Source: Silene noctiflora (Eukaryota > Streptophyta > Magnoliopsida > Caryophyllales > Caryophyllaceae). Taken from it: 29,659 bases of DNA. Positions within the stretch are counted from its first letter, which is position 1. Each line of letters starts with the position of its first letter. The notes below the pieces were generated by a model that worked only from the letters and a program-made list of their open reading frames with translations, had not been told where the DNA came from and ran no database searches. Below, piece after piece: positions 1 through 11,509 of this stretch. Where the stretch lies: assembly GCA_009801015.1 (NCBI GenBank), contig VHZZ01000267.1:48204-77862 (forward strand). Direction: 5' to 3'. Made by a program: the position numbers and the translations under genes.

Positions 1-749
1 ACGGAGGGCGAACCAAGGGCGTGAAGCCACTCCCGCAAGTGACTCCACTCAGCCAAGAACGCATCTCGCATCACACACTCCAACCTTCAACTCCATCACA
101 TCGTCACATCGAAAAACATAAACATATATTTAACATATTAACAACATTACCATACATACAACGGCAGCCAAATACCTCGTTANCGTGACCAACATCGCAA
201 TTAACAACGTATAGTACTGAAAAGGAAGACCTACCTCAAGCAAACTGCATCGACCCCGCACGCAGCCTCACCGTGCAAGCCATCATCGACATCCTATGAC
301 ACACAACGACATCTAACCCTATTACTTCACAAAACTAGCCCAACAACAACCAAGAAGACAACGACTGTATACATACCTATGCTAGCATCCGGCGACAAGA
401 TCACTTCCCGACTCCTGCTCCCGACTCCCATGGCAACGCACCTCCCTTGGTTCTCGAAAGGGTGAGAACAAGGGAAACTGTCGAGGNGACATCTAGGTTC
501 TAGGGAAAAGAATGAAATGAAAGAAAACTGATTTTACTTTCTGATTCCGCGATATATCTTTTATCGCTGACGCAACTTACTCGATCGAGTAACTTAGTTA
601 CTCGATCGAGTAACTAGGTTACTCGATCGAGTGACCACAGCTAGATCGAGTGACTCAACTATCACCCATCCACGAGGAACTAGACGAGACTCGGCAAGTT
701 CTACGGTCGGTCAACACTAGTCAAAGATGCCAGAAGGGCGGGTATTACA
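1..749 (-). mobile_element. Probable Gypsy-type LTR, right end, cut by window edge
   Basis: Read on the minus strand it starts TGTAATACCCGCCCTTCT at 749, a start typical of plant Gypsy (chromovirus-like) LTRs; homology to unit A/B exon 1 begins immediately after. Inside are a TATA-like stretch (about 550-560) and CTCGATCGAG palindromes (577-657). The other end and any coding part lie outside the window, so family and wholeness are uncertain. Confidence 0.45.
577..657. repeat. Palindromic CTCGATCGAG repeats
   Basis: Three near-identical units of about 21 bases, each TTACTCGATCGAGTAAC plus a 4-base spacer, and a fourth diverged unit (TAGATCGAGTGAC). Each unit is self-complementary. They lie inside the presumed LTR, just upstream of its TATA-like stretch in the element's sense. 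Confidence 0.8.
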
Positions 750-1845
750 GACACTCCCTTCTAAAAAATTTACCCTTAAAACTGATGAATCAGCCTTCAA
801 TCGCCGCAACACCTACGTCTATCCCACCACCATTAACCTTCTCCGGCCACCGCGTTTTCTTTCCTCCGACTCCTCCGCATCATTGCCTCCGAAACGGCCT
901 CTAAAGATGATGCCACCGTCATCTTCCACCACCCCCGACCTCCAAACCCCTATTCTGGAACCTTCTTCGAAACTTCGACATCTCCGAACTCCACCCTTCC
1001 ACCCTCGTCGTTTCATATCATTTCCACGAATCTTTTCCGGTCGACAAGCTGGTGGTTGTCCCCACCCCGCTGTCATATCACTTGGGTGATTTAATCAACG
1101 TAGACAAGTGTACTTTGTTGGCTCTGTACGACGGCGGTGAACTTCAAGGTTGTCCTCGCAGATTGTCGTGGAAACCGTTCGCGACTAGGTCTGGGGAATC
1201 GAATTCAGTGTGGGTCAAATTATCTTCCGGCGAAAAATTCGATGACATTATCATTTTTGAGGACAAGATCTATGCAGTAAATAGGCAGGGTTTTACTAAG
1301 TTGATCAATAATTATAAAGCTACCAGAAAAATCAGCATTGGAAAGTACCTAACTTCTATACCCATCAAGTCCGGTTCAGGACGATTTGGTTGGCGGAAAC
1401 GACTCGTGGTAGATGGAGCTACTCTGTACGTGGTGGTTCGGACGGTTGATAAATCATTCCAAGTTTTAATGCTAGAGTGGGGACAAAATAGTCGAGAAAA
1501 TGGGGTTTATTGGAATGAGGTTACGATATTTGATGGTAACAAGGTGTTGTTTGTGGCCAGAGATTATGACTTTTTCCGGCAGGCCTCGAAAAAATTTCCA
1601 GGTAGGAAGTATAAGAACTGCATTGTGTTTTATGAGGCTGCATTTCCTCAGTATGGCAAAGATTGTTGGGAGTTCACGAAGAGTGCTAGACTTGGCGAGG
1701 ATAATATTTTGGTTTTTCGGTTCGTTGATAAGACTTTTGCCCGGGAGGGTGAGAATCCGCGTTTTAGTAAGATTGATTGGTCACCTCCTCCTTGGGTTTT
1801 CCTTGCCGCTGAATCTCAGTCTAATTCTTCTTCCCAATCAGAAAG
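750..1845 (+). pseudogene. Unit A exon 1: DUF295 domain
   Basis: The N-terminal family start (PSKKFTLKTDESAFNRRNTY) is in one frame; from about 1050 to the donor (GAAAG before GTAATC) the domain is open: LALYDGGELQGCPRRLSW, VWVKLSSGEKFDDIIIFEDK, GRFGWRKRLVVDGATLYVVV, FDGNKVLFVARDYDFFRQAS, PKIDWS-type end (here FSKIDWSPPPWVFLAAES). Closest to unit B. Confidence 0.7.
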
Positions 1846-2592
1846 GTAATCGAAATTTATCACTCTGTACATTTTAAAGCATGCCAATGCTCTTTGGTAC
1901 TCCATATAATGTTATGTTTAGGGCAGTGGTGCTATAAAGTTGCAGCCTATAGGTATTATATATGACCCAAAGCTTGTGTCTAGGGGTAAAGCTAAAATTT
2001 TAAATATATGGCAGCTGAGCTATCACGCAATTAACATATATAGTAATATAGTAGCCAAACGATGCGATTTTGTCAACCACCTCTTCATGTTCTCAGAGGT
2101 TGTGTAGATGTTGAGGCTCTAAACACGTTTATACTCTCTTCTTTCCTCGCTGGCTGACAATTTTTGAACTTCATACTTTGAAAACAATATCGTTTTTTTC
2201 CCATGTTTAATCTTCTGTCTACTGGTCTCTTAATCTGTTACCCCACATATTACCACAACTTGCATTTTCTTTCACACGTTACTAATCTTTTTAATTCTTA
2301 TGGCCCTGAGTCCTTTATTTTTATTTTTTGCGAGTCAATGAAATAGAAAGTTCGGTATTGGTTGGAGCCTTAGATGAAGAGATTCAGTATAGGTGAAGTA
2401 AATATCCAAGCAGGAGCTCGGCTCTTCAGTCTGGATGTTGCATTCATTATCGAATCGAAAAATTGCTTGTCTATTTGCTGTATGGATAATATTAGTATCT
2501 TTCTAACAAGTAACCTTTTGCGTGATGATATTATTTTCCAGAAAAAAAAAAGTGCTGACATGAAAACAATGTTTTCCTTGTTCTTGGTGAAG

Positions 2593-3008
2593 GGAGCCTG
2601 ATGAGGATGAAGGCTTGGATTATGACAGTAGAAATAGGAATGATGGAGAGGAGCAATCTAATTCAAAGGATTCTGACAAAAAAGATGAGGATGAGGAGGA
2701 AGAAGAGATGGAATCTGATTCAGGTAGTCAAGATGAGGATCAAGAAGGGGTGGAATCTGATTCAGGTAGTCAAGATCAAGAAGAATAAAAAATGGAATGT
2801 GATACGAACATTCAGGAAAAGGAGGATGAAGAGATGACGTTGAATACCAATACTGGCAGTGGTGCATCATTGCAAAAGGATGTATCCCCTTCTTTATTGG
2901 GTCCTAAATCTGGAACAACCGACACTCAGACACCTCTATCTGCTACTGAAGACGAAATTACGAGAACTCTTCTTAGTCTGAATGGTGCTAATGCTGCAAT
3001 AGAGGAAG
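2593..3008 (+). pseudogene. Unit A exon 2: acidic linker
   Basis: The acceptor follows TTGGTGAAG. It reads EPDEDEGLDYDSRNRNDGEE, a run of Glu/Asp, two copies of ESDSGSQDEDQEGV-like repeat, then an in-frame TAA, then MECDTNIQEKEDEEM and the conserved PSLLGPKSGTTDTQ and TRTLLSLNG end. The donor is GAAG before GTAATG. Confidence 0.6.
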
Positions 3009-3324
3009 GTAATGACTTTCAACTTTCAATGTAGAACACATGACAATAAAGCCTCTTCTCTTCTTGAAGTCTGTGACAACCAGCTTTTCATGTTAATCAA
3101 TGTGTGTTGTATGTTGCGGAGACTTCAAAGGAAAACATCGCCACAGAGTCGGTCCTTAGAGCTTGCACATCCTCTGCAACAAAGGTACAAGTAGTTCTTC
3201 TTTTTTGCCTTTTGCTTTATTTATTTGGAAACTCACTATTCGTGATTCTGGATTAAGGTGGAATAATACAAAATGACTCACTAGTAGAGCGGTGGTTGCA
3301 CTTTTACACATTCTATGCAATTAT

Positions 3325-3446
3325 CAACTCAATTTTTATTATGCGTCATTCGGAAATAGGCTCTTGGTGTTAATAACCATGTTACAGCTCAATTTACATT
3401 ATGCGTCATTGGGAAATAGGCTCTTGGTGTTAATAACCATGTTATT
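3325..3446. repeat. Tandem duplication in intron 3 of unit A
   Basis: Two copies of about 60 bases (CTCAATTTxxATTATGCGTC to GTTAATAACCATGTTA). Unit B has the same doubling at 15958-16081; C and D have one copy, placing A and B as sister units. Confidence 0.7.
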
Positions 3447-3734
3447 CCGACACTTCACTTAGCAGTTGTGCCGCTTGTCCGACACGACACGAAACTTCGA
3501 CACTTCAATTTAGACCACGAAATAGAAAAATTCGCACAAAATAGCCCTATTCAACACTCTGACACTTGTCGACATGGTGTCATGTCCCGAGAGTGTCGGA
3601 GAGTCATCGTAGCACAATTTAATAATACATGGGCGCTATGTTACTCTAACTTGGGTAGGAGTTTCGGACACGAGTACATACCCAAGTATTGGGTTTAGCA
3701 TGACTAAAGTTTTGAGACCGGAGACCCTGTTCGA

Positions 3735-4160
3735 TAATGAGGATATGGGTGCGGGGACACGTCTTTAAAGTAAAAATACACTTTTTAAGTTGATATTCAA
3801 ATTTTGTCGAGTAGAATGGAAAGAAATTTGACGAATAAGACTTCAAATCAATAAATATAATACTAAATGCCTTGTAAACTTCTGTTCCTCTACTTTTTTG
3901 GTGCGATCCTCACTAGTTCATCTCTTACGAGAAGTGTCGGACTAATAAGTATCGAGTACGGAATTCATACCCATGTCATGTTGACACGGATAAGGCTCGT
4001 AAAGTGAAAAGTTGAAGTAACATATCATAGGCGTGACTTCATGTATCCTTTGTTTTAAAAGGTGTGAGGCGCACCGAGAGTCCGAGATGCCGCAATCCCG
4101 TTAAGGGCGCTACTTCGTAGACACTGGACAGTGGACATTGCACGTGTCTCTGTGTCTGCG
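3735..4160. repeat. Extra sequence in intron 3 of unit A, unidentified
   Basis: About 400 bases absent from the matching intron of unit B. GGGGACACGTC at the left and TGGACAGTGGACATTGCACG near the right suggest a mobile insert of the GTGTCGGACAC kind, but no clean ends were found. Confidence 0.3.
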
Positions 4161-4381
4161 CCTTATATAGAAGACGCAACAAGGCGTTTTGGCGGGTGTC
4201 TCATAGAGTTTTGGAGTGGTGCACTTTTTTAGCCTAAGTATACACACAACCCCCTTGGCTCTCGATTTTTGGCAGTATTGAGGGTTTGAGGTAGTAGGGT
4301 AATGTTGTTTTTCGTTCTTTATTTCTTTAATCGTGGTACATTGGTACCATCTTGAGTGATCCTTTTTCATTCATTATGTAG

Positions 4382-4884
4382 AGTCAGACAAGTGAGTATG
4401 CAACATCAAAATTTGAAGGATTCGATATAAGGTCTGATTTAGTCCCAACCTTGCAAAATATTTGGCAGAAGCATGGGAACATAGTAGAAAAGAGCATTAT
4501 GCATAACAGTGACATAATCGCTAGCCACTATGGTACGCCTACTGGAGGACAATACAGCCCACTCCTTGAGTGATAACCAAGCCGACTATTTAGCCTCCAC
4601 ATTGTCTGATTTAAGATGCATATGTTTCCAAGTTTACTGGTTGATTCCATATGTTCAGAAGGCTATAAAAATACATAAAAGCAAGTCGTCAGTGGAATCC
4701 TTGAACAATCTCAGCCAGTTGAGCTCCCAAGTCAAAGAACGCAAAGCAACCCTCCTCGGCGAATTACCTAAACTTGGTGCGGAGGAAAACAAACTGAAGG
4801 AAGAGATAGAGAAGGTGTCCCAGTTGATTCCTTTTTTTTGGGCAAGTCAAGTTGGACAAACCCCCAGGAGCAGGGCTCACTTAA
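4382..4884 (+). pseudogene. Unit A exon 4: coiled-coil domain, frameshifted
   Basis: The acceptor ATTATGTAG is intact. The first part reads SQTSEYATSKFEGFDIRSDL; after the 17-base deletion the frame changes, and from 4530 it continues MVRLLEDNTAHSLSDNQADY, STLSDLRC and a charged helix EENKLKEEIEKVS. The extra T in the T-run then carries reading past the ancestral stop (4882-4884) to 5000. Confidence 0.55.
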
Positions 4885-5815
4885 GAGTGTTGGTAAATAA
4901 TCACTTAATTGTGTTGCAGCATATGGGACTTGTTTACGTCACCTGGTTTTCGGCACATGATAGTACAAAGTTTAGATTGGTGTTTTTATTTCATCTTTAA
5001 TTTGGAGGAGCCATTGAGGCACTGGGGTAATGGTGGTGGTGGTGGTGGTGGTGGTGTTACGCACGACTATTGTAAAATAGTAGATTAGGTGAAAGAGAAC
5101 ATGTATTTTGATGAAAAGCTCCGGTTATAATGTCTTGTAAAAGTCTTCTTTTCTCGGTCGTATAAAACACAAATTTATTCTTCAACCAAGATAAAACTGG
5201 AAGTTCGACTGTTTTTCCGACTACCTATATTTGAGTATAAAAAGCAATGCAAATCGAAATGTGTATGATACATGTTATAACTCGCAATAGTTATCTTATT
5301 TACTCTAAGCCTTGTTTGGCAAGATATTTAGGTAGTTTATTTGACCAAAATTCTACCCACGTAGTATTTGAGAAATGAGGTTACCGAACCTTAGCTTATT
5401 TTCTCGTCATGGAAGTCTAATTTCCATGCCTCGGCACTCGGCAGGATAATCGACCCATTGTGCTTGTATACTTAAAAAAGCATATGCTGTACTCCCACTG
5501 TATCAACAATAGTTTACACGTTACTTTTATTTTGTGTTTCAATCAATAGTTTACGTTTCCATTTCGGGTATTATTTTAATCTCTACTTTTTTTTAATAAT
5601 ATTAAGGTCTTGTTTGGTTGCTCTTAAAAATCCCCTAAATTGTAAAAAAGGGAGGATGTTTGGTTGCCAATTTGTAGGCATCCCGTAAAATTCAATTTCC
5701 ACCTGCGCAATTAAACAACTTTTCCAAAATCATAGTGTAAAATAACCAAATAATTCGCATCATGAATTGGATATTTCTGCGTCAGCATTGTATTTTTACT
5801 ACTCCTCCGACCTGT
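4885..5815. other. Non-coding stretch between unit A exon 4 and tail block 1
   Basis: The first 200 bases are 3'-flank shared with unit B (CATATGGGACTTGTTTACGTC). A GGT run is at 5031-5055. Around 5605 a stretch begins AAGGTCTTGTTTGGTTGC, the kind of sequence seen at MITE ends, without a clear partner. Nothing else recognised. Confidence 0.4.
5031..5055. repeat. GGT microsatellite
   Basis: About eight GGT units in the 3' flank of unit A; absent from the matching flank of unit B. Confidence 0.85.
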
Positions 5816-6165
5816 GAATATGGGACTTTCCGATAATATTGAAGCAGCGGCCGAAGCAAAATTAAAGAAAATGGAGCCATAATCGAACAATGGACTCTAA
5901 CAATGGTTGCCGAAGGTAAGGTGTTAAAATTTATGTCAAGCGGTCATCTCCGTATCGCTAATGCTCATTCAAAAGCTGATGTATATGTTATTGGGCAACA
6001 AACCGGATGTAATGATACAGATGAGCAAATGTTTGTCGCGCACCAAGTGTTCGATACAATGCCTGAATCAAGTTTACAAGCGAATGCGAGCAAGACTGCA
6101 TTTAAAGTGGCAGTGATCAAAAGTCAAGATACTCAAAGGTATGAGACTAGTGTCCTTGTGTAAAT
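5816..6165 (+). pseudogene. Tail block copy 1, coding-like, unrecognised
   Basis: A stretch about 1 kb behind the coiled-coil exon of A, repeated behind B (17718-18036) and partly behind D (26104-26395). It begins MGLSDNIEAAAEAKLKKME and later contains an open frame of 86 codons (5903-6163) with SSGHLRIANAHSKADVYVIG and SKTAFKVAVIKSQDTQRYET. The other copies have stops or frame changes here. I do not recognise the family; it could be the remnant of a separate gene or a downstream exon. Confidence 0.35.
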
Positions 6166-6215
6166 TTATCCAACTTACTCCGTTCCGGTCATTTGTTTAC
6201 CTATTCCATTTGGGG

Positions 6216-6433
6216 TGAAGACATGAAATAGAGCTTGAACGAAGAGTATCAATGGTGAAAATGATCTCCATTNTTGTGGAGAAGAAATATGTGAAGGAAT
6301 GTTCTAGAAAGATAGAGTTTGTAGAGAGAAGGTAAATAATGAGAGTGTATATTAATTATCAGATATTTACATGATAGTATTTATATACAAAGGTCTAACA
6401 ACTATAACAAACTACCAGATATTATATTCCACA
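6216..6433 (-). repeat. Copia 3' LTR
   Basis: 218 bp, TG...CA ends when read on either strand (TGTGGAATATAATATCTGG start on the minus strand). Identical to the 5' LTR except for one N. Preceded in element sense by the polypurine run GAGGGGGGGC. Confidence 0.9.
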
Positions 6434-9400
6434 GCCCCCCCTCAAGGTGGGTTTGCCAAATATGGGTCAAACAACAAACCCATCNTGGAAGAAAGAAAAA
6501 CATGTTGTTGATGACCCAATGGTTTGGTGAGTAANTCTGCTATTTGCATNCTTGTCTTGACATGTGCAGTAGAAATGAAACCTTCTTGGACCCTTTCACG
6601 GACATAATGGCAATCTATATTTAAATGCTTCGTCCTCTCGTGAAAAACAGGGTTGGCAGCTATATGCTGAGCAGACCTGTTATCACAGAAAAGCTCAATA
6701 GGTAGTGGAACTGTCACGCCAAAATCTTGTAAGAGTCGTTGCAACCAAACTATTTCCCCNGCTGTATAGGACATTGCCCTATATTCTGACTCAGTGGAAG
6801 ACTTTGAAACAGTTTTCTGTTTCTTGGTTTTCCAAGATATCAATGCCTTGCCAAGGAAAGTGCACTGACCAGTAATGGATCTGCAACTAAACTGACACGC
6901 TCCCCAATCTNCATCACAGTAGCTTGTGAGGATGTTATCATTGTCAGCAGGATAAAAAAGAGCTNCATTCTTAGTGCCCTGAAGATATCTTAGCACGTGT
7001 ATGGCAGCATGGAGATGAGGCTCTCTTGGAGCACCTAGAAACTGACTCAAATGTTGAGTGGAGTAAGAAAGATCTGGTCTGGTCATGTTGAGATACAACA
7101 ATTTCCCAATTATTTTCCTATATATCTTTGGATCAGGTAGTAGTGAACCATCTTCAGTAGAGAGCTTTAATCCTTTTGGTAAAGGAAACTGTGCTGGTTT
7201 ACAGTCTGTCATTCCAGCATCTTGAANCAAGTCATTTACATATTTTCTCTNATTTAAGAGCAGGCCCTCTGATGATCTGGTGACTTCAAGTCCCAAAAAA
7301 TATNTGATTTCCCCCAAATCTTTAATAGTGAAAGCATTATGTAAAATTTGCTTGAGATGATGAATATAAGTAGTGTCTGATCCAGTTATCAAAAGATCAT
7401 CCACATATACCAGAACAGCAATGAATGAATCAGAAGATTTCTTAATGAATAGGGAATAGTCTGACTTAGATTGAACAAACCCTTGGTCAATAAGCAACTT
7501 AGATAGCTCAATGTTTCACTGTCTAGAGGCTTGTTTCAACCCATAAAGAGACCTCTTTAACTTGCATACTTGTCCTGGGGAGGTTTTGGAATAACCCTCC
7601 GGTGGTTGCATATATACTTCTTCCTCCAAGAACCCATGCAAGAAAGCATTATTAATGTCAATTTGATTAATAAGCCAGCCCTTAGAAGCTGCTATGGAAA
7701 GAAGCACTCTGACTGTTGTAAACTTAGCAACAGGAGAGAAAGTGTGTTTGAAGTCTTTTCCTTCAACTTGATTATACCCTTTTGCAACCAATCGAGCCTT
7801 GTACCTTTCTATAGTCCCATCTTGCTTGAACTTGACTTTGAATACCCATTTAGAACCAATAGCTTTAAAACCAGGAGGTAAGTTTGTGATCTCCCAAGTA
7901 CCATTAGTTTCTAGGGCTCTTAATTCAAGTTCCATGGCTTTGACCCAATTAGGATCTGTCTTGGCCTGGGTATAAGAGGATGGCTCACGTACTGCCATCA
8001 CATTATTCAGAGAAGCAGAGATTTCAGGAGGATATGTATTAATGTCAAATACAGAAAAGGAGGATGCTGTAGTTTCTGTATTGACTCTCAATGTGGGACA
8101 GATAAAATCCTGTAAATTGCTAGGTGGCTTAATAGTCCTAACAGATCTCCTAAGAGGAGGCTGTTCATTAGAGACAGCATGAGTATCATGAGTATCTTCT
8201 TCAGTGGATATTTCATTATGAGCAACTTCACCATTAGAAGTAATGGTGCTGTCTATGGCCCTAAGTATATGAGCATGATCATCATTTTCTTGAGGCAGGT
8301 GGCTGTCAGAGGGAAATTCTGGAAAATGCTGGGATGGAAAAGGGAGGAGATTGGATTTATTCATTTTATAAGGGAAAAGAGACTCATTGAATAAGACATC
8401 CCTACTGACAATTATCTTGTGAGAGGCTAAGTCATAGAGTTTGTAACCCTTTTGTCCAAATGGATAGCCAACAAAAACACACCTTCTTGCCTTGGGATCA
8501 AATTTATCTCTATTTCTAGATGGTACAAGAGCAAAGCATAAGCAACCTATTATCTTCAACTCATCATAAGTTGCTTGCTTATGCAGCAGAACTTCTGAAG
8601 GACTCTTCCAAGATAACACAGCTATTGGCAGCTTATTGATGACATAAGTGGCTGCCAGCAGACATTCACCCCAAAAGTGCTTAGGTAGACCAACGTAAAG
8701 CATCATGGCCCTAGCAGTCTCTACAAGATGTCTGTGTTTACGCTCAACTCTTCCATTCTGTTGAGGTACACCAGGTATACTCTTTTGATGTATGATCCCC
8801 TTAACTCTAAACAATTTGGAACACACATCTTGAACTATCTCAGTCTCATTATCACTTCTTACATGCTTAATAACAGCATTATACTGCGTGAAAACTTGTG
8901 TAATGAAGTCTTCAATGACAGATGAAACTTGATCCTTAGTTTTCAATAAAAAAGTCCAAGTGACCCTACTATTATCATCGACAATAGTAAGAAAATAATG
9001 GGCACCAGTAATAGAAGCTGTCCTATAAGGACCCCAAAGATCAATGTTTATGAGATCAAAGGGTTTCAATGCCCTAGAGTCACTTCGAGTAAAAGGCAAT
9101 TTATGCATTTTTGCCATGACGCAAGTATCACAAAAATAATTCTTCAAATCCTCTTTATTTAATTCAGAAATGTGTTGCATCTTTACACTTGATGTATGTC
9201 CTAAACGAGCATGAAGCAACTCAATTATACTATGAGCCTGACATCTATTATCAGCAGAACACAAAAGACAATTGTCAGTACAATTGTTACTCAACACATT
9301 ACTACTATTACTACACTTATGCTCTACAATAGTAGAAACAAGCCTCATTTGCTTGTACTTATAAAGTCCTCCTTCCTTTGAACAGGCAGCCAAGACATGA

Positions 9401-10222
9401 TTATCCTGGTCCTGTATGATACACTTAGTGGCATTAATTGTCACATATAAACCAGACTGAGCACACAATTTTCCTAGACAATAAATTGAATTTGAAGTCA
9501 GGCACAAACATTACTCCAGAAAGAATTATTTCAGAATTTAACTGTATATCACCAACATATTCAACAGTCTTAGTGGTGCCATCTGGTAAACCTATTAAGA
9601 TTGGTTTAGATAACAACTTCATATTTAGAAATAATTGTTTGTGTGCAGTCATATGATCAGTAGCTCCAGAGTCAAGAATCCATTCAACAGAACTAGGCAA
9701 ATATGCACTAGAAACCACATTAGAAGCCAGAATTGTACCTGCATAGTTCACTGATGCAGATGAGTAATTCACTTGACTATCTCTATTCTGAGAAATGGCC
9801 TGCATAACTTGTTGATAGATTGCAGTGACAAGAGCCTGATCAACTTTGGGTGGTTCTGAGTTCTGAGAAGTACCAGTTCCCATCTGAGGAGCATCTAATG
9901 GTGAATCTTCAGTGAACTCCATAGCATTGGCTGCAAACTTTTGAGTGTTGAATCTCCTTGCTTGATAACTTGNCTTTAACTCAGGATGCAGCACAAAACA
10001 AGTATCCATCGTATGACCTCCCTTCTTGCAAGAAGAACACCAGCGTTCATCAATTTTGGGCCTCTTATTAGTGTCCTTTTTCCACACATTCCACGGACCA
10101 GNTTTAGCTCCTTGATTCTTAGCAGCAAGAGCACTAGAATCTTGAGGATTTGAACTTTGCAAGACTCGCGATATATTTTTCTGACTTTCAACTTGTTGAA
10201 TGATGGAGTATGCTTTGTTGAT

Positions 10223-11067
10223 NNNNNNNNNNNNNNNNNNNNNNNNNNNNNNNNNNNNNNNNNNNNNNNNNNNNNNNNNNNNNNNNNNNNNNNNNNNNNN
10301 NNNNNNNNNNNNNNNNNNNNNNNNNNNNNNNNNNNNNNNNNNNNNNNNNNNNNNNNNNNNNNNNNNNNNNNNNNNNNNNNNNNNNNNNNNNNNNNNNNNN
10401 NNNNNNNNNNNNNNNNNNNNNNNNNNNNNNNNNNNNNNNNNNNNNNNNNNNNNNNNNNNNNNNNNNNNNNNNNNNNNNNNNNNNNNNNNNNNNNNNNNNN
10501 NNNNNNNNNNNNNNNNNNNNNNNNNNNNNNNNNNNNNNNNNNNNNNNNNNNNNNNNNNNNNNNNNNNNNNNNNNNNNNNNNNNNNNNNNNNNNNNNNNNN
10601 NNNNNNNNNNNNNNNNNNNNNNNNNNNNNNNNNNNNNNNNNNNNNNNNNNNNNNNNNNNNNNNNNNNNNNNNNNNNNNNNNNNNNNNNNNNNNNNNNNNN
10701 NNNNNNNNNNNNNNNNNNNNNNNNNNNNNNNNNNNNNNNNNNNNNNNNNNNNNNNNNNNNNNNNNNNNNNNNNNNNNNNNNNNNNNNNNNNNNNNNNNNN
10801 NNNNNNNNNNNNNNNNNNNNNNNNNNNNNNNNNNNNNNNNNNNNNNNNNNNNNNNNNNNNNNNNNNNNNNNNNNNNNNNNNNNNNNNNNNNNNNNNNNNN
10901 NNNNNNNNNNNNNNNNNNNNNNNNNNNNNNNNNNNNNNNNNNNNNNNNNNNNNNNNNNNNNNNNNNNNNNNNNNNNNNNNNNNNNNNNNNNNNNNNNNNN
11001 NNNNNNNNNNNNNNNNNNNNNNNNNNNNNNNNNNNNNNNNNNNNNNNNNNNNNNNNNNNNNNNNNNN
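10223..11067. other. Assembly gap (run of N)
   Basis: 845 N's within the gag part of the copia element. The true length is unknown. Single N's at 182, 487, 6273 and elsewhere in the copia element and solo LTR suggest unresolved repeat copies. Confidence 0.99.
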
Positions 11068-11100
11068 AAGAAGCGGTAATCAAGAAACAGGAACTAGTCC

Positions 11101-11113
11101 TGCTCTGATACCA
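11101..11113 (-). promoter_or_regulatory. Copia primer binding site
   Basis: The minus strand reads TGGTATCAGAGCA, complementary to the 3' end of plant initiator tRNA-Met, the usual copia primer. Confidence 0.85.
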
Positions 11114-11115
11114 TG

Positions 11116-11333
11116 TGAAGACATGAAATAGAGCTTGAACGAAGAGTATCAATGGTGAAAATGATCTCCATTGTTGTGGAGAAGAAATATGTGAAGGAAT
11201 GTTCTAGAAAGATAGAGTTTGTAGAGAGAAGGTAAATAATGAGAGTGTATATTAATTATCAGATATTTACATGATAGTATTTATATACAAAGGTCTAACA
11301 ACTATAACAAACTACCAGATATTATATTCCACA
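11116..11333 (-). repeat. Copia 5' LTR
   Basis: 218 bp partner of 6216-6433. A two-base spacer separates it from the primer binding site at 11101-11113. Confidence 0.9.
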
Positions 11334-11509
11334 TGGGTGTTGAGTTAATTGTTTGCCATTCTATTTTGAGAATGCTTTGAGGGACAATTTGATACTCCAC
11401 CTTCAATTTGGTCCACTTGTGATCTGATAATTGCCTCCCTCCTCTTTTCATAGTCTTTGTGTGAGAACCAAAGGTAACAATTGACCGGGACAGAGGGAGT
11501 ATAATTCCG

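Larger units (their letters stand above)
750..4884 (+). pseudogene. Unit A: decayed DUF295 - acidic - coiled-coil gene
   Basis: Exon equivalents are 750-1845, 2593-3008, 3120-3184 and 4382-4884. The 5' end abuts a probable LTR end, so the family's own start is gone. Exon 1 has two one-base deletions (near 871 and near 935, the latter shared with B). Exon 2 has an in-frame TAA at 2786-2788. The exon 3 acceptor reads TTGCGG instead of TTGCAG. Exon 4 has a 17-base deletion between GCTAG repeats near 4525 and an extra T in the run near 4833. It is clearly not a working full-length gene. Confidence 0.68.
6216..11333 (-). mobile_element. Young Ty1/copia retrotransposon
   Basis: Minus-strand element with two 218 bp LTRs that are identical apart from one N, so it is a recent insertion. 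Parts in element order are the 5' LTR (11116-11333), a PBS complementary to initiator tRNA-Met (11101-11113), gag (partly hidden by the gap 10223-11067) with a CX2CX4HX4C knuckle near 10003-10042, protease (DSGA) near 9670, GAG-pre-integrase near 9230, integrase about 9060-8730, reverse transcriptase about 7980-7000 (YVDDLL near 7400), RNase H about 6850-6480 (STESEYRAM), a polypurine tract at 6434-6445 and the 3' LTR (6216-6433). Flanks TGGGG and TGGGT suggest a 5-base target duplication with one difference. It looks almost whole, with about one break besides the gap. It sits inside a MITE. Confidence 0.92.
6178..11499. mobile_element. Stowaway-like MITE split by the copia element
   Basis: The left part 6178-6215 starts CTCCGTTCCGGTCATTTG; the right part 11334-11499 ends TTGACCGGGACAGAGGGAG. 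Together they are about 200 bp with inverted ends and TA on both sides (6176-6177, 11500-11501). An unsplit relative is at 27757-27973, and the equivalent site behind unit D (near 26400) lacks the MITE. Confidence 0.75.

Noticed and set aside
577-657. CRISPR-like array.
   Set aside because: Units are palindromes with 4-base spacers in plant DNA, within an LTR.
650-904. Proline-rich open frames over 650-1089 as separate small genes.
   Set aside because: They begin inside the presumed LTR and then follow exon 1 of unit A in shifted frames.
9438-9656. Short plus-strand frames across 7570-9656.
   Set aside because: They are antisense shadows of the copia coding region.
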